From Methanomassiliicoccales archaeon (GTDB taxonomy: Archaea; Thermoplasmatota; Thermoplasmata; Sysuiplasmatales; Sysuiplasmataceae): a stretch of DNA of 9,693 bases. The DNA lies in assembly GCA_027365715.1 (NCBI GenBank), contig DAHXLZ010000016.1:1-9693 (forward strand), read 5' to 3'. Under the pieces are notes generated by a model that made no database searches, had not been told where the DNA came from, and was given only the letters and a program-made list of their open reading frames with translations. A program made the translations under genes and the position numbers. Positions 1-6,482 of this stretch are shown piece by piece; position 1 is the stretch's first letter; each line of letters starts with the position of its first letter.

Positions 1-470
1 GGCTGTGGGAGGTTGCAATCAACCCTCTTCCGGGCTTGCCGGAAACCGATGTCAGCCGCGGCTATGACAAATCTGTCGAGGAAGCGGATTCACGATTCTT
101 CCCATGCTCAAGGAAGAATGTTCTTATTCATGCCTCGCGCAGAAAGGGATCGGAGGTTGTAATACACAGGGACGGACATGGCAATGTAGACGGGTATCTT
201 TTTGCTGTTTTCGTCGACAATGAGTACGGTAGCGAAGTTGCGCCATTTATTTGCAAAAGGGATGATGTTGCAACGATGCTCGGTGCGTCTGGAGCAGGAA
301 ACGGCGTCATACATCTTTATACGCCAGAGGAGAACATGGATGCAGTTGAACGGCTCGGAGTGCCATTCCAGCGAGTCCGAAGGATACACAGAGGTTATGC
401 TGGTTCTCCGGAATGTCTTCCGAATCTGGGGCCTGAAGTAATGTCGGCAGGCTTTCTCGAAACAGGATGA
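1..470 (+). CDS. GNAT-family N-acetyltransferase, C-terminal part (5' end outside window)
   Basis: The reading frame is open from base 3 to the TGA at 468-470 with no clear start, so the gene begins left of the window; the TTG at 36 is probably an internal codon. The visible ~155 residues resemble the second, C-terminal half of two-domain GNAT proteins (Acetyltransf_18-like). A beta strand (DGYLFAVF) is followed by a 'GSEVAPFICKRDD' segment, a strand with 'VIHLYTPEEN', then 'GVPFQRVRRIHRGYAG', matching the usual pattern of a Gly-Phe-like turn, a basic strand and a Met/Ile-x-Arg-Gly ending. The protein ends 'SAGFLETG'. The first GNAT domain with the acetyl-CoA loop is not visible, so substrate and activity cannot be judged. 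Family assignment rests on pattern recognition only. Confidence 0.6.
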   Translation, partial: LWEVAINPLPGLPETDVSRGYDKSVEEADSRFFPCSRKNVLIHASRRKGSEVVIHRDGHGNVDGYLFAVFVDNEYGSEVAPFICKRDDVATMLGASGAGNGVIHLYTPEENMDAVERLGVPFQRVRRIHRGYAGSPECLPNLGPEVMSAGFLETG

Positions 471-520
471 GTGCAGAAGATGGCTGAATCATAATGGTCT
501 GGCACTGGGCGATTTAATGA

Positions 521-530
521 ATTTTTAATA
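521..530 (+). promoter_or_regulatory. Putative TATA box of cysS
   Basis: The AT-rich run atttttaata lies in the 96-base gap between the acetyltransferase stop and cysS. Its centre is about 40 bases before the TTG start at 567, so a start site ~26 bases downstream would leave a leader of roughly 15 bases. No strong ribosome-binding site is seen before the TTG. Apart from this box the gap holds nothing recognisable. Confidence 0.4.
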
Positions 531-566
531 CTCGATTACAATAGATGGGTTCAGGGATGTAAGGCG

Positions 567-1778
567 TTGACCGTAAGGATTTACAATACACTGACACAGA
601 ATGTGGATGAAGTAAAAGGCAGGGGACTCAATCCGCGTAATATTAATATGTATGTCTGCGGACCAACTGTCTATGACTCCCCTCATGTTGGGCACGCGAG
701 AAGTTATATATTTTTTGATGTTCTCAAAAGAACCCTCCTTCTGGATGGTTACAGAGTAAAGCATCTTCAGAATTTTTCGGATGTGGACGAAAAGATAGAC
801 AACATGGCAAGGAAGGAGGGAATCAGGCCAGATCAGGTTTCAAGAAAGTACGCGTCTGAATTTATAAAGGACATGGACACACTGAACGTTGTTAAGCCGG
901 ACTACTATATCTGGACTTCGGACGAAATTGAAATAATGCGCCGCATAGCGCTCAGTTTCCTTGACCGCGATCTTGTCTATGAGGCTGGTGGTAATTACTA
1001 CTTCCGGGCCGGCAAAGGAGGAGGCTTCGGCAGCCTTTTGCATAACAGTCTGGCAAATCTGATAAGCGGAAACGAGGCCGACACATTTCCATTTGTGAAG
1101 AAAGACCGGGAGGATTTTACTATATGGTTCGGCAAATTTCAGAGGACAGCTGAAGGCATTCAGACCGGCCGCCCTTCATGGAATCTGGAGTGCTTTTCCA
1201 TGGTTCATAAGGTATTTGGCTGTGAGCTGGATATCCAGGGCGGCGGCAACGACCTGATATTTCCGCATCATGAAGTAGGCTCAGTCATGTCTAAAGCCTA
1301 CTGTCACGTCGAATTCGCAAATTACTTTATTCACAACGCATTCGTTACTCTGAAACAGGACAAGATGTCCAAGTCAACGAATAATTTTGTCTCCACCAGA
1401 ACTCTCCTTTCGAAATTCAGTACGGAATCAATCAGGCTCTACATGCTCTCCGCTCATTTCAGGAAAAATATTGAATTCAGCTTTGAATCGCTGAGGAAAT
1501 GGGAAGAAATCGCATCTCTTTTAAGAAAAAAAGGATCAGACAGCGGCGTTATTTCCGGCTCACCGGAAGTGTGGCCGGATGAGGCCGGTGACTCAACAGG
1601 CTCATGGCAGGATTTCATGAATTCATTGAGGAATGATGTGGATACTGAGAAGGCTGTTGTTCAGTTGAGCCTGGCTGCGCGTAATGATGAGGCTTTTTCC
1701 GGAAAAGAAGGCAGAGCTGATTTCAGGCTTATGTGCGCGGCACTGGGCCTCTTCGGATTCCGGATAGGTTTAGGATAA
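567..1778 (+). CDS. cysS: Cysteinyl-tRNA synthetase, short and divergent
   Basis: Class I synthetase that charges tRNA-Cys with cysteine in the cytoplasm. The TTG start is chosen because 'VRIYNTLT' is the usual family N-terminus and no in-frame ATG lies nearby upstream. Visible motifs are 'YVCGPTVYD' (C31), the HIGH motif HVGH (40-43), 'NFSDVDEKI', 'WNLECFSM' (C209), 'DIQGGGNDLIFPHHE' (H234) and KMSKS (266-270), then a helical DALR-like region. At 403 residues it is about 55-60 shorter than typical CysRS (E. coli 461): it stops just after the 'LGLF' segment and lacks the small C-terminal anticodon-recognition domain. The zinc site keeps C31, C209 and H234, but the usual fourth ligand, Glu of 'HHENE', is Gly238, and 'DIHGGG' reads 'DIQGGG'. 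It is probably a working CysRS; a paralogous cysteine ligase is a less likely alternative. Confidence 0.9.
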   Translation: MTVRIYNTLTQNVDEVKGRGLNPRNINMYVCGPTVYDSPHVGHARSYIFFDVLKRTLLLDGYRVKHLQNFSDVDEKIDNMARKEGIRPDQVSRKYASEFIKDMDTLNVVKPDYYIWTSDEIEIMRRIALSFLDRDLVYEAGGNYYFRAGKGGGFGSLLHNSLANLISGNEADTFPFVKKDREDFTIWFGKFQRTAEGIQTGRPSWNLECFSMVHKVFGCELDIQGGGNDLIFPHHEVGSVMSKAYCHVEFANYFIHNAFVTLKQDKMSKSTNNFVSTRTLLSKFSTESIRLYMLSAHFRKNIEFSFESLRKWEEIASLLRKKGSDSGVISGSPEVWPDEAGDSTGSWQDFMNSLRNDVDTEKAVVQLSLAARNDEAFSGKEGRADFRLMCAALGLFGFRIGLG

Positions 1779-1813
1779 CGGGTGCATGCAATCGGCAATG
1801 CCCGGGGCTGACT

Positions 1814-2338
1814 TCATACATTTCGAACATTCTGGTCTGTTGTCCTTGCCCCGCACGTCCTTTCCAGCATGGCCAGCTCTCGTGTGGTCAGCGCATTAGG
1901 ATCGACATTTATGAACATGTTGCATCCATAACTGAGTATTATGTCTCCGATCTGGTTGATACATTTGAGAACGGTGTTAAAGTCATTCTCAGCTATCAGG
2001 TATTCAATGCCATCCAGGAAAAGCGCAAACTTCTTGCCCGAGTCTGCAATGTACTTCACCATTGAAACCAGGCGGCCGAGTGAGGAGGGAGAAAGTTTTC
2101 CTTCGCCTATCATGTTTGTCAGCCAGTAATATTGTGAATTTATGAATATGGAAAGGGACATTATTTTCTGTGGGTATGTCCTGCTTATCGATATGAATGG
2201 AACATCGCATGGAATACATGACTCAATGAAACCGAGCGCTTCCTCAGTATGCCTGAATCGAAGTACATGAATGTCTCCGGGCTTTGAAGAAATCTGTTCC
2301 ACATCGTTTTGTTCGTCACTAACTGCTAAGCTGTCCAT
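1814..2338 (-). CDS. DUF835 domain protein
   Basis: Stand-alone DUF835 protein of 174 residues from the ATG at 2338, or 184 from an in-frame GTG at 2368. Residue numbers here follow the longer form. The DUF835 core runs from about residue 55 to 170: 'VPFISISRTYP' (56-66), 'YWLTNMIGEG' (81-90), the hallmark 'LFLDGIEYLIAENDF' (116-130), 'INQIGDIILSYG' and 'FINVDPNALTTRELAMLER' (152-170). Such domains are common in Thermoplasmata and other archaea, often joined to signalling domains; their biochemical role is unknown. There is no signal peptide or membrane segment. The ATG is preferred because GGTGAT lies four bases upstream of it, as before pntAA. The gene has its own TATA-like box and converges on cysS with a 35-base gap. 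Confidence 0.8.
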   Translation of the reverse strand: MDSLAVSDEQNDVEQISSKPGDIHVLRFRHTEEALGFIESCIPCDVPFISISRTYPQKIMSLSIFINSQYYWLTNMIGEGKLSPSSLGRLVSMVKYIADSGKKFALFLDGIEYLIAENDFNTVLKCINQIGDIILSYGCNMFINVDPNALTTRELAMLERTCGARTTDQNVRNV

Positions 2339-2342
2339 CCCA

Positions 2343-2348
2343 ATCACC
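2343..2348 (-). promoter_or_regulatory. Ribosome-binding site GGTGAT of the DUF835 gene
   Basis: On the minus strand GGTGAT is followed by TGGG and then ATG at 2338. GGTGAT is part of the perfect complement of the conserved archaeal 16S 3' end. It favours the ATG over the upstream GTG at 2368. Confidence 0.5.
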
Positions 2349-2397
2349 TGAAGAGTTTTCAGTTTCACTTAGAGTGCAGTTATGGCTATTGAATGGA

Positions 2398-2406
2398 TTA
2401 TATAAA
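2398..2406 (-). promoter_or_regulatory. TATA box of the DUF835 gene
   Basis: The minus strand reads TTTATATAA, a near-ideal archaeal TATA box, in the 113-base gap between enolase and DUF835. A start site ~26 bases downstream would fall near 2376, giving either an almost leaderless GTG start (2368) or a ~38-base leader carrying GGTGAT before the ATG (2338). Confidence 0.65.
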
Positions 2407-2481
2407 CAAGATACAGCCAGATTATTAACATTGATAATGTGGTCAGAAATGCCAGAATATCCAGTCTGTGTTATCGAAACA

Positions 2482-3756
2482 TCAATTCCTGAATACCGAA
2501 TGCCCTGCGAAACCCAGTTCCGGATAATTTCTTTCAATTTCCAGCAGTCTGTTGTACTTGGCGACTCGCTCTCCCCTTGCTGGTGCTCCAGTCTTGATCT
2601 GGCCTGTCGCAACTCCAGTCGCAAGATCTGCGATAAAATCATCGGCTGTCTCTCCAGATCTGTGGCTTACAACTGTGTTCATTCCAGCTCCAATGGAGAT
2701 CAGGGTGCTGTCAACTGTTTCAGAGACGGTTCCTATCTGATTGAGCTTTATCAGAACCGCATTCGTCGACTTTTTTTCAATTCCCTGCCTTATCCTGGCG
2801 GCATTTGTCACATACAGATCGTCACCGATAATTTGTAATTTCTTTCCAGCCGCAGCATGGAATGCTGCGAAATCATCAAACGCCTCTTCGTCGAACGGAT
2901 CCTCTATTGAAATGAGCGGATACCTGGAGGCTAGTGAAATGTAGTGATCTGAAAGCGCGGGCGCTGTCAGATCCATGCCGTCAATGTGATATATCCCATT
3001 CCTGTAAAATTCAGAAGCCGCTGCATCAATTGCAAGATAGACTTCCTTACCCACCGCATATCCTGCTTCGGCAATCGCGACCAGTATGGCATCAAGAGCT
3101 TCTGAAGTCTCAGCCACCGGCGGCACGAATCCGCCTTCATCTCCTATGTTTACTGCAAAAGGACCGTATTTCTTCTTCAGGTAAACCTTCAACGCCTGGT
3201 ATATTTCGGCAGCGCATCTCAACGCATCAGAGAAACTCTTGAATCCAGAGGGCACGATCAGGAACTCCTGAACTGCTAGTTCCCCCCCGGCATGAACTCC
3301 TCCGTTTATTATGTTCAGAAGGGGCACTGGAAGGATCGGGCTGCGGCCGGAGAAAGCTGACAGAAATTGAAACAGTTCGGTGTTGCCTTCAGATGAGAAA
3401 AGCCTTGAACACGCCATTGAAACACCAAGTATTGCATTGGCACCCAGTGCAGACTTATTTGGCGTTCCATCACACGCAATCATTGCCGCATCAATGTCAC
3501 GCAGGCTTGCAAAGTCCTTTCCAGCAATGGCACTGGCAATTGCGCCGTTGACATTAGAGACCGCTTTCGTGACACCTCTGCCGCCAAATTTGCTGCCTCC
3601 ATCCCGTAACTCAAGTGCTTCGTGTTTCCCCGTGCTTGCACCGGAAGGAACCGACGCTCTAACTGATAGCCTGCCACTGAAGGCATTTACCTGCACAGTA
3701 GGGTTTCCTCTGGAGTCCAGAATCTGGCTTGCTTGAATCTTGTCTATTTTTGTCAT
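2482..3756 (-). CDS. eno: Enolase (phosphopyruvate hydratase)
   Basis: Interconverts 2-phosphoglycerate and phosphoenolpyruvate in glycolysis and gluconeogenesis; a soluble Mg-dependent enzyme, normally a dimer or octamer. The length of 424 residues is normal for the family. The full signature set is present: N-terminal 'DSRGNPTV', mobile loop 'SGASTG' (38-43), 'NGGVHAG' (151-157), E164 in 'VQEF', 'GDEGGFVP' with E207, metal ligands D244 ('AIDAAASEF'), E285 ('SIEDP') and D312 ('GDDLYVTN'), catalytic K337 ('IKLNQIGT'), 'SHRSGET' with H365, and K388 ('IKTGAPARGER'). No key residue is missing. The ATG start is preceded by a purine-rich GAGGAAGGATGAG stretch. It lies 56 bases after the DUF5611-like gene in the same direction; no clear TATA box is seen in that gap, so read-through from the RaSEA promoter is plausible. 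Confidence 0.98.
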   Translation of the reverse strand: MTKIDKIQASQILDSRGNPTVQVNAFSGRLSVRASVPSGASTGKHEALELRDGGSKFGGRGVTKAVSNVNGAIASAIAGKDFASLRDIDAAMIACDGTPNKSALGANAILGVSMACSRLFSSEGNTELFQFLSAFSGRSPILPVPLLNIINGGVHAGGELAVQEFLIVPSGFKSFSDALRCAAEIYQALKVYLKKKYGPFAVNIGDEGGFVPPVAETSEALDAILVAIAEAGYAVGKEVYLAIDAAASEFYRNGIYHIDGMDLTAPALSDHYISLASRYPLISIEDPFDEEAFDDFAAFHAAAGKKLQIIGDDLYVTNAARIRQGIEKKSTNAVLIKLNQIGTVSETVDSTLISIGAGMNTVVSHRSGETADDFIADLATGVATGQIKTGAPARGERVAKYNRLLEIERNYPELGFAGHSVFRN

Positions 3757-3773
3757 TATGTCTCATCCTTCCT

Positions 3774-3786
3774 CAAAGTATCTTTG
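3774..3786. repeat. Short inverted repeat upstream of eno
   Basis: CAAAG-TAT-CTTTG is an inverted repeat with 5-base arms and a 3-base centre, 18-30 bases before the enolase start. It could be a small operator or chance; the arms are too short to tell. Confidence 0.2.
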
Positions 3787-3812
3787 TTGTTTCACACGTC
3801 TTCTTGTCAAAA

Positions 3813-4121
3813 TCACTTGACCTTGACGGCCTTTTTTCTTCTCTCTTTTGATGACATTCCAGTTGTTTTTTCAAGGAATCTGTTGTATCTGGCAATTGTG
3901 TCTGAAGCAGATTCATTGCTCGCGTTCTTGCTGCTTTCCGTCTCAACGCAGAGTTTACCATTTTCGCTAATCCAGCACTCAAGTCTGCTGAGTGCTCCAA
4001 AGGATGTCACTAAATGCCCGTTCTTCTCCTCAGCTCCGCCGAATTCGCTCCGCATTGCCTCCGCTATCGATTCCAGCGAAGTTGTCGATTTGAGTTTCCT
4101 TTTTATGTCATATTCCTGCAA
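3813..4121 (-). CDS. Small archaeal protein, DUF5611-like
   Basis: A soluble protein of 102 residues from the TTG at 4121, or 105 from a GTG at 4130. It starts 'QEYDIKRKL' and contains a middle 'HLVTSFGALSRLECWI' strand region, then 'GKLCVETESS', 'DTIARYNRFLEKTTGMSSKERRKKAVKVK'-type ending with a strongly basic tail. This order matches my memory of archaeal DUF5611 proteins, whose function is unknown. The basic C-terminus suggests nucleic-acid contact, which is inference only. The TTG is preferred because GGTGAT lies exactly four bases upstream. The gene overlaps the end of the RaSEA gene by 14 bases (23 with the GTG), so translation of the two is probably coupled. No catalytic motif or membrane segment is seen. 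Confidence 0.7.
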   Translation of the reverse strand: MQEYDIKRKLKSTTSLESIAEAMRSEFGGAEEKNGHLVTSFGALSRLECWISENGKLCVETESSKNASNESASDTIARYNRFLEKTTGMSSKERRKKAVKVK

Positions 4122-5217
4122 TTTTATCACCCAGCCAGCCTGAATTGAGTCTGTAATCCTGCTCAGTAACGAACGATCCGAGGCTTGAAAGCATCAGTTC
4201 CTCCTCCCACACTCTCTTGCAACCGCACTCCAGATTCTGAAGTACAGATGTGTCTTGATGCCGCGAAAAATCAGCAATCGCCTCCATTATCCGATTGTCA
4301 CACCTTCCACAATTGTGCGGACCCCTGATGGTGCCAGCGCCTGTGGGCTTGCTCATGACTCTTGTCCCGCATTCAGCCGATCGGCGAAGAACTTCAACGA
4401 CACTCCAGAGCCATGGCGGTCTGTAGGCTCCCCTCTTCCAGAGGAGTTCCACAACCGTATCCTTCTGTATGTTTGTGGGATTTACTGAAACGGTGTGTGA
4501 GTATGGCGCAACTTCTCCGGCTGTCCTTATCGCATCTTCTATGGCGTCGGTCTCAGAGGTGAATGGTGGTTTGAGCATCAGGTAGCTCTTGATTTTGAAT
4601 CCCCTGGACTGAGCAAGGCGTGCAGTCCTGACAAAATGAGAAAAATTGGACGGCTTGTTGACCGAGTAGTTTAAAATCATATCGTTAGAGCTTTCGAGTC
4701 CAACAGCAAGCATGACTCTGTCACTGAAATCCGATAGGTGCTCCAGGGTCGCCGATGTAATGTATTCGTGTCTTGTTTCAACGACTATCCGGTCGACGCG
4801 TGAACAGGCATCCTCCAGTATCCTCCTGCGCAATTCAGTTGAAATTTCGAAAGTATCCAGAAAACTGCCTGATGTGTATATCTTCAACACTCTCTGGTCC
4901 TTAAGATTTAACGACGCACTCTTATACTGCTTCCAAACGCTTTCAGCTGTCGCAGAGGATGAAGACTCATTTGTATAGCCGCACATGCTGCAGCCGGAGC
5001 GTATCGCCCAGGAGCAACCCTTCGTTGCCAGGATCACTACCATCGCCTTGCAGTCTTCACCGTTAATCGACTCTTCTTCTGTCCAGCATGAAACATAGCT
5101 ATAGGGATCAAGATTCCTTGTTGCCCTGGACCGTTCACTGGTTCCAGCCTCTCTGATGCGGCGTAGCAATGGTTGCGAGAGTGGAACGGCGCGTCCAGAC
5201 TGTTGCAGCAATGTCAT
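4108..5217 (-). CDS. raSEA: Archaeosine-synthase radical SAM protein (RaSEA type)
   Basis: A radical SAM enzyme of 369 residues. RaSEA acts with ArcS on tRNA: ArcS adds lysine to preQ0 at position 15 and RaSEA cleaves the adduct to give archaeosine (known for the family). The cluster motif is C68-x7-C76-x2-C79 in 'GCSWAIRSGCSMCGY', typical of this family rather than the plain CxxxCxxC form. Further radical SAM core marks are 'YTSGSFLD' (114-121), 'VETRHEYI' (146-153) and 'GLESSNDMI' (173-181). A C-terminal cysteine group, 'PHNCGRCD' (C303, C306) and 'ECGCK' (C331, C333), fits the family's second metal-binding region. The ATG start lies only a few bases from the predicted transcription start, so the message is probably leaderless. 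The gene overlaps the DUF5611-like gene and is divergent from tyrS. Other genes of archaeosine synthesis are not in the window. Confidence 0.88.
   Translation of the reverse strand: MTLLQQSGRAVPLSQPLLRRIREAGTSERSRATRNLDPYSYVSCWTEEESINGEDCKAMVVILATKGCSWAIRSGCSMCGYTNESSSSATAESVWKQYKSASLNLKDQRVLKIYTSGSFLDTFEISTELRRRILEDACSRVDRIVVETRHEYITSATLEHLSDFSDRVMLAVGLESSNDMILNYSVNKPSNFSHFVRTARLAQSRGFKIKSYLMLKPPFTSETDAIEDAIRTAGEVAPYSHTVSVNPTNIQKDTVVELLWKRGAYRPPWLWSVVEVLRRSAECGTRVMSKPTGAGTIRGPHNCGRCDNRIMEAIADFSRHQDTSVLQNLECGCKRVWEEELMLSSLGSFVTEQDYRLNSGWLGDKIAGI
4126..4131 (-). promoter_or_regulatory. Ribosome-binding site GGTGAT inside the end of the RaSEA gene
   Basis: The minus strand reads GGTGAT, AAAA, TTG. 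The motif lies within the last codons of the upstream gene and sits at the same four-base spacing as before pntAA and the DUF835 ATG. It supports the TTG at 4121 as the start of the small protein. Confidence 0.45.
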
Positions 5218-5242
5218 ATGGCTGTGACAATCTGAGCAGCGG

Positions 5243-5249
5243 TAATAAA
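5243..5249 (-). promoter_or_regulatory. TATA box of the RaSEA gene
   Basis: The minus strand reads TTTATTA within GGTTTATTACC. Its centre is about 29 bases before the ATG at 5217, which predicts an almost leaderless transcript. No ribosome-binding site precedes that ATG, in agreement. Confidence 0.5.
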
Positions 5250-5280
5250 CCTAACTGAATCACAGATCGAAGAAAGTCGC

Positions 5281-5291
5281 ATAATTATTTA
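5281..5291 (+). promoter_or_regulatory. Putative TATA box of tyrS
   Basis: The AT-rich run ataattattta is centred about 30 bases before the ATG at 5317, so a transcript would begin just ahead of that codon. This argues against the TTG at 5305, although GGTAAT lies four bases before that TTG. Confidence 0.4.
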
Positions 5292-5316
5292 CATGGTAAT
5301 CTGATTGCGGTATCTG

Positions 5317-6363
5317 ATGGAAAAGGACGATCGGATGAAAAACATAATCGATTATGCCAAGGAAATTGTCACCGAGACCGAGCTCAAAGAACTGATAAAC
5401 AGTAACACCAGACCGAGGGCGTATATCGGTTTTGAACCGTCGGGTTACCTTCACATTGGCAGTTTCTTCATCACTTCCAGGATGGTGAATCTTCTGCTTG
5501 ATGCTGGTTTTGAAGTCACAATATTACTCGCAGACTGGCACGCCTACATAAATGACAAGCTGGGCGGGAAACTGGAAAGCATAAGGAATTGCGGCAAGTA
5601 CATGGAGGACGCATTTTCTTTTGCAACTGATCACAGGAAGGAACTTTCCTTCGTTTTCGCCTCCGAGCTGATTGGCGTGGACGATTACTGGGCTGAACTG
5701 ATTCGTAATGCAAAGTCGCTTACGCTTTCCAGACTGAAAAGGGCCATGACCATACTGGGAAGAAACGAAGATGAGGCAGAACTCGATTCTTCTAAACTCA
5801 TCTATCCATTAATGCAGGTGACTGATATATTCAGACTTCGCGCAGATGTGGCTTATGCAGGCATGGATCAGCGGCGCGCACACATGCTGGCGAGGGAAGT
5901 GGCCGAGGAGAGGCACCTTAAGAAGCCAATAGCTATTCACACTCCTGTTCTCTCCAGCCTCAAAGGAATAAGCAGGATGGATCCTGTTTCCAAGATGTCC
6001 AAGAGTAATCCGGACACTGCCATTTTTATACATGACAGTCACAGCGAGATTGTACGAAAGATATCAGGCGCGTACTGCCCGCGCGACGATCAGGCAAACC
6101 CAATACTCGACATCTGCAGGTATATTGTATTCCCGTATCTCGGAAAACTGGATGTGAAGAGGGAGGACAGATACGGTGGCAATTTGTGTTTCATGAGCTT
6201 CGACCAGCTTAAAGAAGAATACGTCCACGAAAGGCTGCATCCAAAGGACCTCAAGTCTTCAACCGCAGAAAGCCTGTGGCAGATTATGGAACCACTATAC
6301 GCACACTATGCCGATAATCCGGAATTGCTGGAACTCGTGAAGGTTTCTGAAATAACCAGATGA
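5317..6363 (+). CDS. tyrS: Tyrosyl-tRNA synthetase, archaeal type
   Basis: Class I synthetase that charges tRNA-Tyr. The protein has 348 residues from this ATG; in-frame alternatives are TTG 5305 and ATG 5335. The archaeal/eukaryotic type is clear from 'AYIGFEPSGYLHIGS' (35-49; HIGH motif written HIGS), tyrosine-pocket residues Y36, Y163, Q167 and D170 in 'IYPLMQVTD', then 'GMDQRRAHMLARE' and KMSKS (226-230) in 'SKMSKSNPDTAIFIHDS'. The spacing of Y163, Q167 and D170 equals that of Y151, Q155 and D158 in the Methanocaldococcus enzyme, and D170 argues for tyrosine rather than tryptophan. The C-terminal part ('YGGNLCFMSFDQLKEEYVHERLHPKDLK') is the usual compact anticodon-binding domain. The length is normal and nothing essential is missing. 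Confidence 0.95.
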   Translation: MEKDDRMKNIIDYAKEIVTETELKELINSNTRPRAYIGFEPSGYLHIGSFFITSRMVNLLLDAGFEVTILLADWHAYINDKLGGKLESIRNCGKYMEDAFSFATDHRKELSFVFASELIGVDDYWAELIRNAKSLTLSRLKRAMTILGRNEDEAELDSSKLIYPLMQVTDIFRLRADVAYAGMDQRRAHMLAREVAEERHLKKPIAIHTPVLSSLKGISRMDPVSKMSKSNPDTAIFIHDSHSEIVRKISGAYCPRDDQANPILDICRYIVFPYLGKLDVKREDRYGGNLCFMSFDQLKEEYVHERLHPKDLKSSTAESLWQIMEPLYAHYADNPELLELVKVSEITR

Positions 6364-6432
6364 CCACGGTGCAGGATATTGATTGAACTGCAATCGATTA
6401 TCACACGCCCCGGTTAAGGCAATTCTGACGAA

Positions 6433-6442
6433 GATATATAAA
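6433..6442 (+). promoter_or_regulatory. TATA box of the transhydrogenase operon
   Basis: The sequence gatatataaa is a strong archaeal TATA box, preceded by purines (gacgaa) that could act as a BRE. Its centre is ~45 bases before the pntAA ATG, predicting a ~20-base leader that contains the GGTGTA ribosome-binding site. It is the only promoter visible for the three pnt genes. Confidence 0.65.
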
Positions 6443-6472
6443 CGGCGAGACTTTCGTGACCTGACGTCGGCT

Positions 6473-6478
6473 GGTGTA
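6473..6478 (+). promoter_or_regulatory. Ribosome-binding site GGTGTA of pntAA
   Basis: GGTGTA followed by AAAA and ATG at 6483. It differs by one base from GGTGAT, extends the same four-base spacing seen before two minus-strand genes, and confirms the start. Confidence 0.5.
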
Positions 6479-6482
6479 AAAA

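Noticed and set aside
567..1778. MshC (mycothiol cysteine ligase), a short CysRS relative
   Set aside because: The length fits, but 'YVCGPTVYD', 'DVDEKI' and the DALR-like tail are CysRS features, and mycothiol synthesis is actinobacterial.
1733..2065. Plus-strand open frame overlapping the end of cysS, as a frameshifted continuation
   Set aside because: Its translation shows no resemblance to the CysRS C-terminal domain and lies mostly antisense to the DUF835 gene; the cysS stop appears genuine.
2374..3736. Several plus-strand open frames opposite enolase and just upstream of it
   Set aside because: Antisense shadows of a fully conserved enolase; no family resemblance.
3733..4143. A 136-residue hydrophobic plus-strand frame opposite the DUF5611-like gene
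   Set aside because: The Leu/Ser-rich composition is what the antisense of a Lys/Glu-rich gene gives; the minus-strand protein matches a family and has a ribosome-binding site.
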